Part shown: piece after piece, positions 1-7,664 of the stretch
How the letters are laid out: each line of letters opens with the position of its first letter
How positions within the stretch are numbered: the stretch's first letter is position 1
Origin: CAZXPG01 sp964643145
GTDB lineage: Bacteria; Pseudomonadota; Alphaproteobacteria; Rickettsiales; Arcanibacteraceae
Reading direction: 5' to 3'
DNA length: 18,461 bases
Assembly: GCA_964643145.1 (NCBI GenBank)
Contig: CAZXPG010000040.1
Span: 1 to 18,461 of the forward strand
The notes under the pieces: generated by a model
Database searches by the model: none
The model's input: only the letters and a program-made list of their open reading frames with translations
What the model was told of the DNA's origin: nothing
Position numbers and translations under genes: made by a program

Positions 1-52
1 TGAAGGCGGCCGTACTGTAGGTGCAGGTGTTGTATCTAAAATCGTGAAGTAA
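1..52 (+). CDS. tuf: Elongation factor Tu, C-terminal end (partial)
   Basis: The window opens inside a reading frame (first full codon at 2) that encodes EGGRTVGAGVVSKIVK and then TAA at 50-52. This is the very conserved end of EF-Tu domain 3, the GTPase that delivers aminoacyl-tRNA to the ribosome. Only 16 residues are visible. tuf directly before rpsJ is a common arrangement at the head of the S10 operon. The TAA shares its last A with a possible ATG of rpsJ at 52. Confidence 0.9.
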   Translation, partial: EGGRTVGAGVVSKIVK

Positions 53-63
53 TGATTAAAGCT

Positions 64-384
64 ATGAATAACCAGAAAATACGCATTAGGCTTAAAGCTT
101 TCGATCACAGGGTGCTTGATCAGGCGACGAAAGAAATTGTAAATACGGTAAAGCGGACAGGTGCTGAAGTAAGTGGCCCTATCCCTCTTCCGCTTGATAT
201 GGAGCGTTTTACGGTAAACCGTTCTCCCCATATTGATAAAAAATCAAGGGAGCAGTTTGAGATTCGTACGCATAAGCGGTTAATTATCATTTATCCTACG
301 CCGCAAACAGTAGATGCTTTGATGAAGCTTGATTTGGCCGCTGGTGTAGGTGTTGAAATTAAGTTGGTGGGAGCAGATCAGTGA
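64..384 (+). CDS. rpsJ: 30S ribosomal protein S10 (uS10)
   Basis: S10 is a small-subunit head protein that also acts as NusE in antitermination. The sequence begins MNNQKIRIRLKAFDHRVLDQ and contains the conserved RSPHIDKKSREQFEIRTHKRL block. I chose the ATG at 64 (106 aa) because family members start at MNxQxIRIRLKAFD. An in-frame ATG at 52, overlapping the tuf stop, would add MIKA, and neither start has a clear Shine-Dalgarno sequence. After HKRL the protein reads IIIYPTPQTVDAL. The alphaproteobacterial pattern I remember is LDIVDPTPQTVDAL, so one residue seems to be missing here. The gene ends in a GTGA overlap with rplC. Confidence 0.95.
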   Translation: MNNQKIRIRLKAFDHRVLDQATKEIVNTVKRTGAEVSGPIPLPLDMERFTVNRSPHIDKKSREQFEIRTHKRLIIIYPTPQTVDALMKLDLAAGVGVEIKLVGADQ

Positions 385-1064
385 GGAAGAGAACTGGATT
401 ATTAGCACAGAAACTTGGTATGAGTTTTGTGTATCTGAATAACGGTACCAGAGTTCCTGTTACCCTCCTGAGAGTAGAGGAGAGTCAGGTTGTTGCTGTG
501 AAAACGTGCGATACAGATGGTTATGATGCGGTGCAAGTGAGCTATGGCAAGGCAAAAGTGAAGAATGTATCTAAAGCGTTGCGTGGCCACTATGCGAAAG
601 CAAATGTCGAGCCAGCCAAGAAGCTTGCCGAGTTTCGTGTTTCTGCCGATGCATTATTAGATGTTGGAGCAGGCTTGCAGGTGACGCACTTTGTGCCTGG
701 TCAATTTGTTGATATTAGTGGTACTTCTATCGGTAAAGGTTTTGCCGGTGCGATGAAACGCCATAATTTCCGTGGATTGGAAGCCAGCCATGGTGTATCG
801 GTATCGCACCGTTCTCATGGTTCTACTGGTCAATGCCAGGATCCTGGAAAAGTGTTTAAGGGCAAAAAAATGGCCGGACATCTGGGGGATGTAAGCGTGA
901 CAGTCCAGAATCTTCAGGTGATGGAGATTGATAGTGAACAGGGGCTGATCATTATTAAAGGTGCTGTTCCAGGTGCAAAGGGAGGCTATGTGCGGGTGTC
1001 AGATGCGGTAAAACGTGCTCTGCCTGTGAGTGCGCCATTCCCGGCTTCTATTAATGCAGCATAA
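381..1064 (+). CDS. rplC: 50S ribosomal protein L3 (uL3)
   Basis: L3 is one of the first proteins to bind 23S rRNA, and it lies near the peptidyl-transferase centre. It has 227 aa, starts MRKRTGLLAQKLGM and carries the signature HRSHGSTGQCQDPGKVFKGK, followed by KMAGHLG. The cysteine in GQCQDPG replaces the asparagine that is usual in GQNQxPG, beside the glutamine that PrmB methylates in other bacteria. The start is GTG at 381, which overlaps the rpsJ stop by 4 nt (GTGA). A purine-rich GGTGGGAG at 366-373 can serve as its ribosome binding site. The second gene of the S10 operon. Confidence 0.97.
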   Translation: MRKRTGLLAQKLGMSFVYLNNGTRVPVTLLRVEESQVVAVKTCDTDGYDAVQVSYGKAKVKNVSKALRGHYAKANVEPAKKLAEFRVSADALLDVGAGLQVTHFVPGQFVDISGTSIGKGFAGAMKRHNFRGLEASHGVSVSHRSHGSTGQCQDPGKVFKGKKMAGHLGDVSVTVQNLQVMEIDSEQGLIIIKGAVPGAKGGYVRVSDAVKRALPVSAPFPASINAA

Positions 1065-1081
1065 AAGGTAGGGTAATTTAA

Positions 1082-1702
1082 ATGAAGGTGAATGTTATTA
1101 GCCTTGATAATGCAGTAGTCGGGGATGTGGAGTTGAGCAGCGATGTATTTGGCCTGCCTGTGCGTCCTGATATTTTGCAGCGTGTGGTTGAATGGCAGCG
1201 TGCGCGCCGTCAGGCTGGGACGCATAAGGCAAAAGGTATTAGTGAAGTATCAGGTACAACCAAGAAGCCATTCAAGCAGAAAGGTACGGGGAATGCCCGT
1301 CAGGGAAGTATGCGTTCTGCCCAGTTTCGTGGTGGTGGGTGTATATTCGGCCCTGTGGTTCGCAGCCACGCGTATGATCTTCCTAAGAAGGTGCGTAAGC
1401 TTGGTTTGAAGACAGCACTGTCTGCGAAACTGGCGGAAGGTAAATTGCGTGTGGTTAGAAATGTTGATATTGACGACCATAAAACATCGGCTCTGCATGC
1501 GCGTCTGGCAGCTTTAGGGCTTTCATCCGTGCTTGTTATTGATGGTCACGATGTAAATAAAAACTTTTTACTTGCGGCATCCAATATAATTGGTGTAGAT
1601 GTGCTTCCTCAGCAGGGGGCAAATGTCTATGATATTTTGCGTCATGATGAGCTTGTGCTTACTGAGGCGGCAGTTAAATGTTTAGAGGAGCGTTTAGCAT
1701 GA
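1082..1702 (+). CDS. rplD: 50S ribosomal protein L4 (uL4)
   Basis: L4 binds domain I of 23S rRNA and lines the exit tunnel; in enterobacteria it also represses the S10 operon. The protein has 206 aa. The tunnel-loop signature is seen as SGTTKKPFKQKGTGNARQGS followed by RSAQFRGGG and a GPVVRSHAYDLPKKVRKLGLK block. ATG at 1082 follows rplC by 17 nt. The end overlaps rplW by 4 nt (ATGA at 1699-1702). Whether L4 autoregulates this operon cannot be judged, because the operon leader is outside the window. Confidence 0.97.
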   Translation: MKVNVISLDNAVVGDVELSSDVFGLPVRPDILQRVVEWQRARRQAGTHKAKGISEVSGTTKKPFKQKGTGNARQGSMRSAQFRGGGCIFGPVVRSHAYDLPKKVRKLGLKTALSAKLAEGKLRVVRNVDIDDHKTSALHARLAALGLSSVLVIDGHDVNKNFLLAASNIIGVDVLPQQGANVYDILRHDELVLTEAAVKCLEERLA

Positions 1703-1992
1703 AAAAAGAGATGTTTTATACTATTATACGCTCACCTATCCTGACAGAAAAATCTTCACAAGGTGCTGAACAAAATAAAATTTCCTTTAGAGTGTCCCAG
1801 GATGCTAATAAAGGGCAAATCAAAGAAGCGGTGGAATTTTTATTTAATGTGAAAGTTACCGCTGTGAATACGCTCAATGTGAAAGGCAAAGTAAAACGTT
1901 TCCGTGGTCGTATTGGTAAGCGTGTGGATGTAAAGAAAGCGATAGTGTCACTCGCTGAAGGTCAGTCTATTGATATAGCGGCAGGAGCATAA
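1699..1992 (+). CDS. rplW: 50S ribosomal protein L23 (uL23)
   Basis: L23 sits at the tunnel exit and is the docking site for trigger factor and SRP. I place the start at ATG 1699 (97 aa, MKKEMFYTIIRSPILTEKS). It overlaps the rplD stop by 4 nt and has GAGGAG at 1685-1690 as ribosome binding site. A longer frame from 1678 would prepend MFRGAFS but starts inside rplD without family support. The IRSPILTEKS motif and the C-terminal RGRIGKRVDVKKAIVSL segment are typical. Confidence 0.95.
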   Translation: MKKEMFYTIIRSPILTEKSSQGAEQNKISFRVSQDANKGQIKEAVEFLFNVKVTAVNTLNVKGKVKRFRGRIGKRVDVKKAIVSLAEGQSIDIAAGA

Positions 1993-1995
1993 GAA

Positions 1996-2823
1996 ATGGC
2001 ATTGAAGAAGTTTAACCCTGTTACCCCTTCGCAGCGCGGTCTGATTATGGTCGATCGCTCAGAGCTATGGAAGGGTAAGCCTGAGAAGTCGCTGACAGTT
2101 GGTATTGCTAATTCCGGTGGTCGTAACAACCTTGGGCGCATTACAGCATGGCATCGTGGTGGCGGGCACAAGAAAAAATATCGCCTTGTTGATTTTAAGC
2201 GTAAGTTGTGGGATATTGAGGCGACGGTCGAGCGTATTGAGTATGATCCTAATCGTACCGCTTTTATTGCCCTCATTCGTTATGATAATGGTGAATTGTC
2301 ATATATCCTTGCTCCCCAGCGTTTAGCTGTAGGTGATAAAGTGGTTGCGGGTGAGAAAGCGGATATTAAACCTGGAAATGCGTTGCCGTTAAAAAATATT
2401 CCTGTTGGTACTATTGTACATAATGTAGAAATGAAGCCTGGCAAAGGTGGGCAAATTGCCCGTTCTGCAGGAAGTTATGTTCAATTGGTAGGGAAGGATT
2501 CGGGATATGCCTTGCTTCGTTTGCGTTCAGGAGAAGTTCGACTTGTACGGGCGGAGTGCATGGCAACAATCGGTGCAGTATCGAATCCCGATCATCAGAA
2601 CGTCAATTTTGGTAAAGCTGGCCGTATGCGTTGGCTTGGTCGCCGTCCAGTGGTGCGTGGTGTGGCAATGAACCCAATTGACCATCCGCATGGTGGTGGT
2701 GAAGGTAAGACTTCTGGTGGGCGTCATCCAGTGACACCTTGGGGTAAACCAACCAAGGGTAAACGTACACGGTCAAATAAAGCAACGGGCAAATATATTG
2801 TTCGCCGCAGGTATAGCAAATAA
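1996..2823 (+). CDS. rplB: 50S ribosomal protein L2 (uL2)
   Basis: L2 is required for subunit association and for peptidyl-transferase activity. It has 275 aa, the usual length. The N-terminal RNA-binding fold contains GRNNLGRITAWHRGGGHKK (about residues 42-60). The C-terminal motif NPIDHPHGGGEGKTSGGRHP holds the functionally important histidine near residue 230. The start at 1996 lies 3 nt after the rplW stop. Confidence 0.98.
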   Translation: MALKKFNPVTPSQRGLIMVDRSELWKGKPEKSLTVGIANSGGRNNLGRITAWHRGGGHKKKYRLVDFKRKLWDIEATVERIEYDPNRTAFIALIRYDNGELSYILAPQRLAVGDKVVAGEKADIKPGNALPLKNIPVGTIVHNVEMKPGKGGQIARSAGSYVQLVGKDSGYALLRLRSGEVRLVRAECMATIGAVSNPDHQNVNFGKAGRMRWLGRRPVVRGVAMNPIDHPHGGGEGKTSGGRHPVTPWGKPTKGKRTRSNKATGKYIVRRRYSK

Positions 2824-2834
2824 AAGGTGTAGTT

Positions 2835-3113
2835 ATGACTCGCTCAGTGTGGAAAGGCCCGTTTGTAGATGGGTTCCTGTTAAAAAAAGTAGCAAAAGTA
2901 TTGGAGTCTGGACGTACGCAAGTTATTCAGACATGGTCCAGAAGGTCTACTATCGTTCCTCAATTCGTTGGTATTACTTTTGGCGTTTATAATGGCCATA
3001 AGTTTATACCTGTGTTAGTCAAAGAGGATATGGTGGGGCGTAAGCTGGGAGAATTTTCTCCTACCCGTACTTATTATGGCCATGGTGCTGACAAAAAAGC
3101 AAAAAGAGGGTAA
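2835..3113 (+). CDS. rpsS: 30S ribosomal protein S19 (uS19)
   Basis: S19 binds 16S rRNA in the 30S head together with S13, near the A and P sites. It has 92 aa, starts MTRSVWKGPFVDGFLLKK and carries the family signature TWSRRSTIVPQFVGITFGVY, then KLGEFSPTRTYYGHG. It lies 11 nt after rplB, with AAAGG at 2823-2827 upstream. Confidence 0.97.
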   Translation: MTRSVWKGPFVDGFLLKKVAKVLESGRTQVIQTWSRRSTIVPQFVGITFGVYNGHKFIPVLVKEDMVGRKLGEFSPTRTYYGHGADKKAKRG

Positions 3114-3118
3114 AGGTC

Positions 3119-3496
3119 ATGGGAAAAAGTGCTACGGCAAGAAGGCTTGCTTATAATGAAGCAAAAGCGGAAGCGAAGTCTTTAAGGACAAGTCCGCGCA
3201 AGCTCAATTTAGTTGCTCAACTTATTCGTGGGATGGACGCAAATGTTGCATTGGTGCAGTTGACGTTTTCAAAACGCCGAATAGCCCAGGATGTCAAAAA
3301 GTGCTTGCAGTCTGCAATTGCAAATGCAGAAAACAATCATAATCTTGATGTAGATAGGTTGTATGTAGCAGAAGCTGTGGTCGGTAAGGCGTTAGTGATG
3401 AAAAGGTTCCGTGCGCGCGCTAGAGGGCGGGCTGCTAAGATAATGAAGCCTTTCAGCAATATATCAATTGTTGTGCGTGAACGTGAAGGAGACTAA
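3119..3496 (+). CDS. rplV: 50S ribosomal protein L22 (uL22)
   Basis: L22 contacts all 23S rRNA domains, and its beta hairpin lines the exit tunnel near the macrolide site. The protein has 125 aa. The globular part shows SLRTSPRKLNLVAQLIRGM, and the hairpin and C-terminal part show KRFRARARGRAAKIMKPFSN. It starts 5 nt after rpsS, with TAAAGG upstream, in the usual S19-L22-S3 order. Confidence 0.97.
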   Translation: MGKSATARRLAYNEAKAEAKSLRTSPRKLNLVAQLIRGMDANVALVQLTFSKRRIAQDVKKCLQSAIANAENNHNLDVDRLYVAEAVVGKALVMKRFRARARGRAAKIMKPFSNISIVVREREGD

Positions 3497-3500
3497 CTAG

Positions 3501-4169
3501 ATGGGACAAAAAGTAAATCCAATAGGGTTACGTGTAGGAATTAACCGTACTTGGGATTCCGTGTGGTATGCAGATGAAACGTTTGCTGAGCATCTTCATG
3601 AAGATTTGCGTATTCGAGCCTACTTGAAAAAGGCCTTGAAAGCGGCTGGAATCAGTAAGATTTTAATTGAGCGACCTGCTAAGAAAGCGCGTGTTACCAT
3701 CTATACTGCTCGTCCAGGGGTGGTTATTGGTAAAAAAGGTACTGACATTGAGAGGATTAAAAACAACCTGGCTAAAATCACTAAGAGTGAATTGTACCTA
3801 AATATTGTGGAAGTACGCAAGCCAGAAATTGATGCTACGCTGATTGCTGAAAGTATCGCGCAACAATTGGAGCGTCGTATTGCATTCCGTAGAGCCATGA
3901 AGCGTGCTGTGCAATCTGCTATGCGCTTTGGTGCCCAAGGTATCCGTATCAATTGTTCTGGGCGTTTAGGTGGGGCTGAGATTGCCCGCATGGAGTGGTA
4001 TAGGGAAGGACGTGTGCCACTTCATACGCTACGTGCAGAGATTGATTATGGTACAGCGCGAGCTGATACTACCTATGGTGTTATTGGATTGAAAGTATGG
4101 GTATTTAAGGGGGAGACATCACGCCAAGATGGGAATCTTCCTGATGGGGTTACTGCTGCGGCAGTGTAA
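3501..4169 (+). CDS. rpsC: 30S ribosomal protein S3 (uS3)
   Basis: S3 forms part of the mRNA entry channel and its helicase. It has 222 aa, starts MGQKVNPIGLRVGINRTWDS and has a KH domain with the GxxG loop (GKKG at residues 77-80, in RPGVVIGKKGTDIERI). The C-terminal domain has the signature GAQGIRINCSGRLGGAEIAR. It begins 4 nt after rplV with AAGGAG at 3485-3490 as ribosome binding site. A 51-nt spacer to rplP follows, the longest gap of the S10 part. Confidence 0.97.
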   Translation: MGQKVNPIGLRVGINRTWDSVWYADETFAEHLHEDLRIRAYLKKALKAAGISKILIERPAKKARVTIYTARPGVVIGKKGTDIERIKNNLAKITKSELYLNIVEVRKPEIDATLIAESIAQQLERRIAFRRAMKRAVQSAMRFGAQGIRINCSGRLGGAEIARMEWYREGRVPLHTLRAEIDYGTARADTTYGVIGLKVWVFKGETSRQDGNLPDGVTAAAV

Positions 4170-4220
4170 ATAATACTCTTAATTGTTTGTTTAGTATTGC
4201 GATAAAAAAGGTAAAGGATT

Positions 4221-4640
4221 ATGTTAAGTCCGAAAAAAACCAAATACCGGAAAGCGCATAAAGGCCGTATTCATGGGCTGGCAAAAGGTGGGACAGAATT
4301 GACTTTCGGTGCATATGGTTTAAAGGCACTAGACCCTGAGAGGGTGACGGCGCGTCAAATAGAGGCAGCGAGGCGTGCTATCACACGTCATATTCGTAGG
4401 GTTGGGCGTTTGTGGATCAGAATTTTCCCTGATGTCCCTGTTTCCAGCAAGCCTGCCGAGGTGCGTATGGGTAAAGGTAAAGGGTCTCCTGAATTTTGGG
4501 TATGCCGTGTTAAGCCTGGTCGTATTATGTTTGAACTTGATGGTGTCTCTCAGGAGTTGGCGCGTGTTGCCTTTGAGCGGGCATCTGCAAAGCTGCCTGT
4601 ACGTACCCGTTTTGTTGCTAGGATAGGTGAGGAGAGTTAA
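4221..4640 (+). CDS. rplP: 50S ribosomal protein L16 (uL16)
   Basis: L16 shapes the A-site tRNA binding pocket of the large subunit. It has 139 aa, starts MLSPKKTKYRKAHKGRIHGL and contains VRMGKGKGSPEFWVCRVKPG, the conserved loop that carries the arginine hydroxylated by YcfD in some bacteria. AAAGG at 4213-4217 lies before the ATG. It is followed after 1 nt by rpmC. Confidence 0.97.
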   Translation: MLSPKKTKYRKAHKGRIHGLAKGGTELTFGAYGLKALDPERVTARQIEAARRAITRHIRRVGRLWIRIFPDVPVSSKPAEVRMGKGKGSPEFWVCRVKPGRIMFELDGVSQELARVAFERASAKLPVRTRFVARIGEES

Positions 4641-4641
4641 G

Positions 4642-4845
4642 ATGCAGATGAACGAAGTTCGTGCAAAAACAGAAGATCAATTGATTTCTCAGCTTTTGGA
4701 TTTGAGAAAAGAGGCACTCAATTTGCGCTTCCAGAAAGTAACCGGCGAGTTAACCAATACCAGTCGTATTAAGCAGGTTCGTAGAACAATTGCTAAAATT
4801 AAGACTGTATTGAATGAAAAGAAAGTGTCCGGAGGAGTGAAATAA
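4642..4845 (+). CDS. rpmC: 50S ribosomal protein L29 (uL29)
   Basis: L29 lies next to L23 at the tunnel exit. I chose ATG 4642 (67 aa, MQMNEVRAKTEDQLISQLLD), with GGTGAGGAGAG at 4626-4636 as ribosome binding site. A frame from GTG 4627 would add five residues from inside that site and is unlikely; ATG 4648 is also possible. The helical hairpin and the RIKQVRRTIAKIKTVLNEK end are typical. Its TAA is directly followed by the rpsQ ATG. Confidence 0.93.
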   Translation: MQMNEVRAKTEDQLISQLLDLRKEALNLRFQKVTGELTNTSRIKQVRRTIAKIKTVLNEKKVSGGVK

Positions 4846-5073
4846 ATGCCGAAACGCATCCTGCAAGGTGTAGTAGTAAGTGATAAATGTGATAAAACTG
4901 TCACTGTAAAAGTTGAAAGAAGGTTTACACATCCAATTTATAAGAAAACCGTGCGTAAGTCAAAAAAATATGCTGCACATGATGAAACTAACCGTTATAA
5001 GATTGGTGATGTCATTAGAATTATAGAGGCAAAACCATTGTCGAAGACAAAAAAATGGGAAGTGCTGGAATAG
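4846..5073 (+). CDS. rpsQ: 30S ribosomal protein S17 (uS17)
   Basis: S17 is a primary 16S rRNA-binding protein with an OB fold. It has 75 aa: MPKRILQGVVVSDKCDKTVT, then VERRFTHPIYKKTVRKSKKYAAHDE and DVIRIIEAKPLSKTKKWEV. The ATG touches the rpmC stop, and GGAGG at 4831-4835 supplies the ribosome binding site. This is the last gene of the S10 operon in the classical layout. Confidence 0.96.
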   Translation: MPKRILQGVVVSDKCDKTVTVKVERRFTHPIYKKTVRKSKKYAAHDETNRYKIGDVIRIIEAKPLSKTKKWEVLE

Positions 5074-5099
5074 CTATTAGGGATTAAGAGGGTCGAATC

Positions 5100-5468
5100 G
5101 TGATTCAGATGCAGACAAAGCTGGACGTAGCAGACAATTCTGGTGCGCGCCTTGTTCAGTGTATTAAGGTACTAGGTGGTTCTCATAGGATGATTGCATC
5201 CATAGGGGATGTGATTGTGGTGTCAGTAAAGGATGCTATACCACGCGGTAAAGTAAAGAAAGGGGAAGTTTATCGTGCGGTGATTGTACGTACGGTAAAG
5301 AAGATTCGTCGAATTGATGGTAGTGCTATACGATTTGATAAGAATGCGGTAGTTCTTATCAATAAGCAAGGTGAGCCCATTGGTACACGTATTTTCGGCC
5401 CTGTTACTAGGGAGCTTAGAGCTAAAAAGTTCATGAAGATTGTTTCTCTTGCGCCAGAGGTTGTGTAA
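5100..5468 (+). CDS. rplN: 50S ribosomal protein L14 (uL14)
   Basis: L14 forms an intersubunit bridge and is the target of the silencing factor RsfS. It has 122 aa. The start is GTG at 5100, since the family begins MIQMQTxLDVADNSGAR and the GTG gives exactly this; the ATG at 5109 would lose MIQ. GAGGG at 5088-5092 precedes the start. Further motifs are CIKVLGGSHR and FGPVTRELRAKKFMKIVSLAPEV. This is the first gene of the spc part, 26 nt after rpsQ. Its TAA overlaps the rplX ATG by 1 nt (TAATG). Confidence 0.97.
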   Translation: MIQMQTKLDVADNSGARLVQCIKVLGGSHRMIASIGDVIVVSVKDAIPRGKVKKGEVYRAVIVRTVKKIRRIDGSAIRFDKNAVVLINKQGEPIGTRIFGPVTRELRAKKFMKIVSLAPEVV

Positions 5469-5788
5469 TGTCTAATAAGTTGAAGGTCAAAAAGGGCGAT
5501 TTGGTGATTGTTATTACCGGTCGGGATAAAGGAAAGAAAGGCCGGGTGCTCAAAGTATTCCCTAAAGTGGGGAGAATCGTTGTCGAAGGTGTAAATTTGG
5601 TAAGTCGTCATGTTCGCCCAAGTGCAATGGATGCGGGGGGGATTAAAAGGAAAGAGGCTTCCCTGGATGTATCCAATGTTTTGCATGTAGATCCAAAACT
5701 TGGTGTGGCTACACGTATTGGATATAAATTGTTAGAGGATGGGCGTAAAGTACGTTTTGCTAAGCGTTCAGGTGAAGTGATAGAATAA
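5468..5788 (+). CDS. rplX: 50S ribosomal protein L24 (uL24)
   Basis: L24 is an assembly-initiating protein of the large subunit. It has 106 aa, with an N-terminal KOW motif (KKGDLVIVITGRDKGKKGRV, about residues 8-27) followed by EGVNLVSRHVRPS and a KVRFAKRSGEVIE end. It overlaps the rplN stop by one base, which suggests termination-reinitiation coupling. Confidence 0.96.
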   Translation: MSNKLKVKKGDLVIVITGRDKGKKGRVLKVFPKVGRIVVEGVNLVSRHVRPSAMDAGGIKRKEASLDVSNVLHVDPKLGVATRIGYKLLEDGRKVRFAKRSGEVIE

Positions 5789-5802
5789 TTAGGATAAAAA
5801 AA

Positions 5803-6345
5803 ATGTTGCGCTTTGAGGAACTTTACAGAACAAAAATCCGTCAGGATTTGCAAAAAGAGTTTAATTATTCCAATATAATGCAGATACCTGAAATTGAAAA
5901 AATCTGCATTAATATGTGCGTAGGTGATGCTGCAGTTGAAGGTAGTAAACTGATTGCTGCGGCGGTGAGCGACTTAACCTTGATTTCTGGACAGAAGCCT
6001 GTTATTACAGTAGCGAAGAAGTCTATAGCGTCTTTCAAATTGCGTCAGGGGATGCCGATTGGCTGTAAAGTTACCTTGCGTCGCCAGCGGATGTATGAAT
6101 TTATGGAGAGGCTTGTATTTATTGCTTTGCCGCGAGTAAGGGATTTTAGAGGAGTATCGGCTAAAAGTTTTGATGATGCGGGTAATTTTTCCTTGGGGCT
6201 AAAGGATCAGTTGGTGTTTCCAGAGATTAATTTTGATAAAATTGATAGAGTGCGTGGGTTAGATATTACTATTGTAACCAGTGCAAAAAATAAAGAGGAA
6301 GCAAAAGCACTGCTGGCAGGATTTCACATGCCATTTGTGAATTAA
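5803..6345 (+). CDS. rplE: 50S ribosomal protein L5 (uL5)
   Basis: L5 binds 5S rRNA and contacts the P-site tRNA elbow. It has 180 aa: MLRFEELYRTKIRQDLQKEF, PEIEKICINMCVGDA, then GQKPVITVAKKSIASFKLRQ and LPRVRDFRGVSAKSFDDAGN. AGGA at 5790-5793 precedes the ATG. The cysteine in NMCVGDA replaces the more usual glycine of NMGVGEA. Confidence 0.96.
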   Translation: MLRFEELYRTKIRQDLQKEFNYSNIMQIPEIEKICINMCVGDAAVEGSKLIAAAVSDLTLISGQKPVITVAKKSIASFKLRQGMPIGCKVTLRRQRMYEFMERLVFIALPRVRDFRGVSAKSFDDAGNFSLGLKDQLVFPEINFDKIDRVRGLDITIVTSAKNKEEAKALLAGFHMPFVN

Positions 6346-6375
6346 TCTCTTAACAATAGGTGGGTAGCATAGGAT

Positions 6376-6681
6376 ATGGCTAAAACAAGTTCGGTACAAA
6401 AAAATAAAAGGCGTGAACGTTTAGTAGAAAAGTATAAAGGCAAACGCGATGCGTTGAAATCGGTTGTTAATGATAAATCGCTTTCCATAGAAGAGCGTTT
6501 TGATGCGCAGTTGAGGTTAGCATCGTTGCCGCGCAATTCTTCTAAAGTGCGTGTTCGTAACCGCTGCGAATTATCGGGTAGGCCTCGTGGTTTTTACCGT
6601 AAGTTTAAGCTTTCACGTATTGCATTACGTGATTTAGCTTCCGTAGGGCAAATACCTGGTGTAATAAAATCAAGTTGGTAA
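6376..6681 (+). CDS. rpsN: 30S ribosomal protein S14 (uS14), zinc-free long form
   Basis: S14 is a 30S head protein close to S3 and S10. At 101 aa it is the long form, without the CxxC...CxxC zinc knuckle of short S14; only one cysteine is seen in NRCELSGRPRGFYRKFKLSR. It starts MAKTSSVQKNKRRERLVEKY and ends IPGVIKSSW, both family-typical. It lies 30 nt after rplE. Confidence 0.97.
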   Translation: MAKTSSVQKNKRRERLVEKYKGKRDALKSVVNDKSLSIEERFDAQLRLASLPRNSSKVRVRNRCELSGRPRGFYRKFKLSRIALRDLASVGQIPGVIKSSW

Positions 6682-6693
6682 GGGTGGTAGTTT

Positions 6694-7092
6694 ATGTCAA
6701 TGACAGATCCTCTGGGAGATATGTTGACGCGTATTCGTAATGGTCAGAGAGCCCGTTTGGCGTATGTGGTTTCTCCAGCATCAACATTACGAGTAAATGT
6801 GTTGGCAGTATTGAAAAGTGAAGGTTATATTCGGGATTATTCCGTTGAGGAAGTTAAGCCTGGTATTTCAGAGATAAGAATAGAGTTAAAGTATAATAAT
6901 AATCTTCCTGTTATAAAAGAAATTCATAGGGAATCAAAGCCTGGTCGTCGGGTGTATTCTTCTATTTCAAGCTTGAAGAAGTTTTATAATGGTTTAGGTA
7001 TTGCTATATTATCTACTCCAAAAGGTGTGATGTCTGATTATAACGCACGTATTGCCAATGTTGGTGGTGAAGTGCTGTGCTGTGTATTCTAG
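6694..7092 (+). CDS. rpsH: 30S ribosomal protein S8 (uS8)
   Basis: S8 binds the central domain of 16S rRNA, and in enterobacteria it represses the spc operon. It has 132 aa, starts MSMTDPLGDMLTRIRNGQRA and contains KPGRRVYSSISSLKKFYNGL. The C-terminal signature is seen as LSTPKGVMSDYNARIANVGG and then EVLCCVF. ATG 6694 is used rather than the second ATG at 6700, because alphaproteobacterial S8 begins MSMxDPLGDM. Confidence 0.97.
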   Translation: MSMTDPLGDMLTRIRNGQRARLAYVVSPASTLRVNVLAVLKSEGYIRDYSVEEVKPGISEIRIELKYNNNLPVIKEIHRESKPGRRVYSSISSLKKFYNGLGIAILSTPKGVMSDYNARIANVGGEVLCCVF

Positions 7093-7101
7093 GAGTATAG
7101 A

Positions 7102-7635
7102 ATGTCTCGAATTGGTAAATTACCGATTGCGCTTCCTGCAGGGGTAAAAATTGATGTTAATGGGCAAGTGATTGAGGTTGCTGGTGCGTTAGGAGAGTTA
7201 AAGGCTTCTTTTGAAAAAGAAGTGTCTATTGTTCTTGATGGATCCGCGGTTGTCGTGCGTCCACTTAGTGGCACTGCACGCTCGCGTGCGATGTGGGGGT
7301 TGGCACGCAGTATCATTCATAATATGGTGAAGGGTGTTTCCCAAGGCTTTACTGTTCGTCTGGAAATTAATGGTGTTGGATATCGTTCTGCGGTTGACGG
7401 AAAGATACTTACGCTTTTCTTGGGTTATAGCCATGAAATTAAGTATGCGATTCCGGCTGGGGTCGATATAAAATGTGAGAAGCCAACGCTTTTGGTTATA
7501 TCAGGTGCTGATAAGCAGAAAGTAGGACAGGTAGCGGCAGAGATTCGTGCTTTGCGTCCGCCAGAGCCTTATAAAGGAAAGGGTATTAAATACGAGAATG
7601 AGAAAATTCGTCGTAAGCAAGGTAAGAAAAAGTAA
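7102..7635 (+). CDS. rplF: 50S ribosomal protein L6 (uL6)
   Basis: L6 lies near the factor-binding site and the sarcin-ricin loop. It has 177 aa with the two repeated folds of the family: MSRIGKLPIALPAGV, then SRAMWGLARSIIHNMVKGVS, and the C-terminal signature RPPEPYKGKGIKYENEKIRR followed by KQGKKK. AGGAG at 7091-7095 lies before the ATG, 9 nt after rpsH. Confidence 0.97.
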   Translation: MSRIGKLPIALPAGVKIDVNGQVIEVAGALGELKASFEKEVSIVLDGSAVVVRPLSGTARSRAMWGLARSIIHNMVKGVSQGFTVRLEINGVGYRSAVDGKILTLFLGYSHEIKYAIPAGVDIKCEKPTLLVISGADKQKVGQVAAEIRALRPPEPYKGKGIKYENEKIRRKQGKKK

Positions 7636-7664
7636 AATAACACAGGGTATAGGTTAGTTATAAA

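Noticed and set aside
1143..1409. 88-codon + strand frame inside rplD with a hydrophobic start
   Set aside because: It is out of frame with the conserved L4 sequence, and its hydrophobic appearance comes from shifted reading of GC-poor codons.
5270..5686. 138-codon - strand frame across rplN and rplX
   Set aside because: It is antisense to two clearly conserved ribosomal protein genes and shows no recognisable motif.
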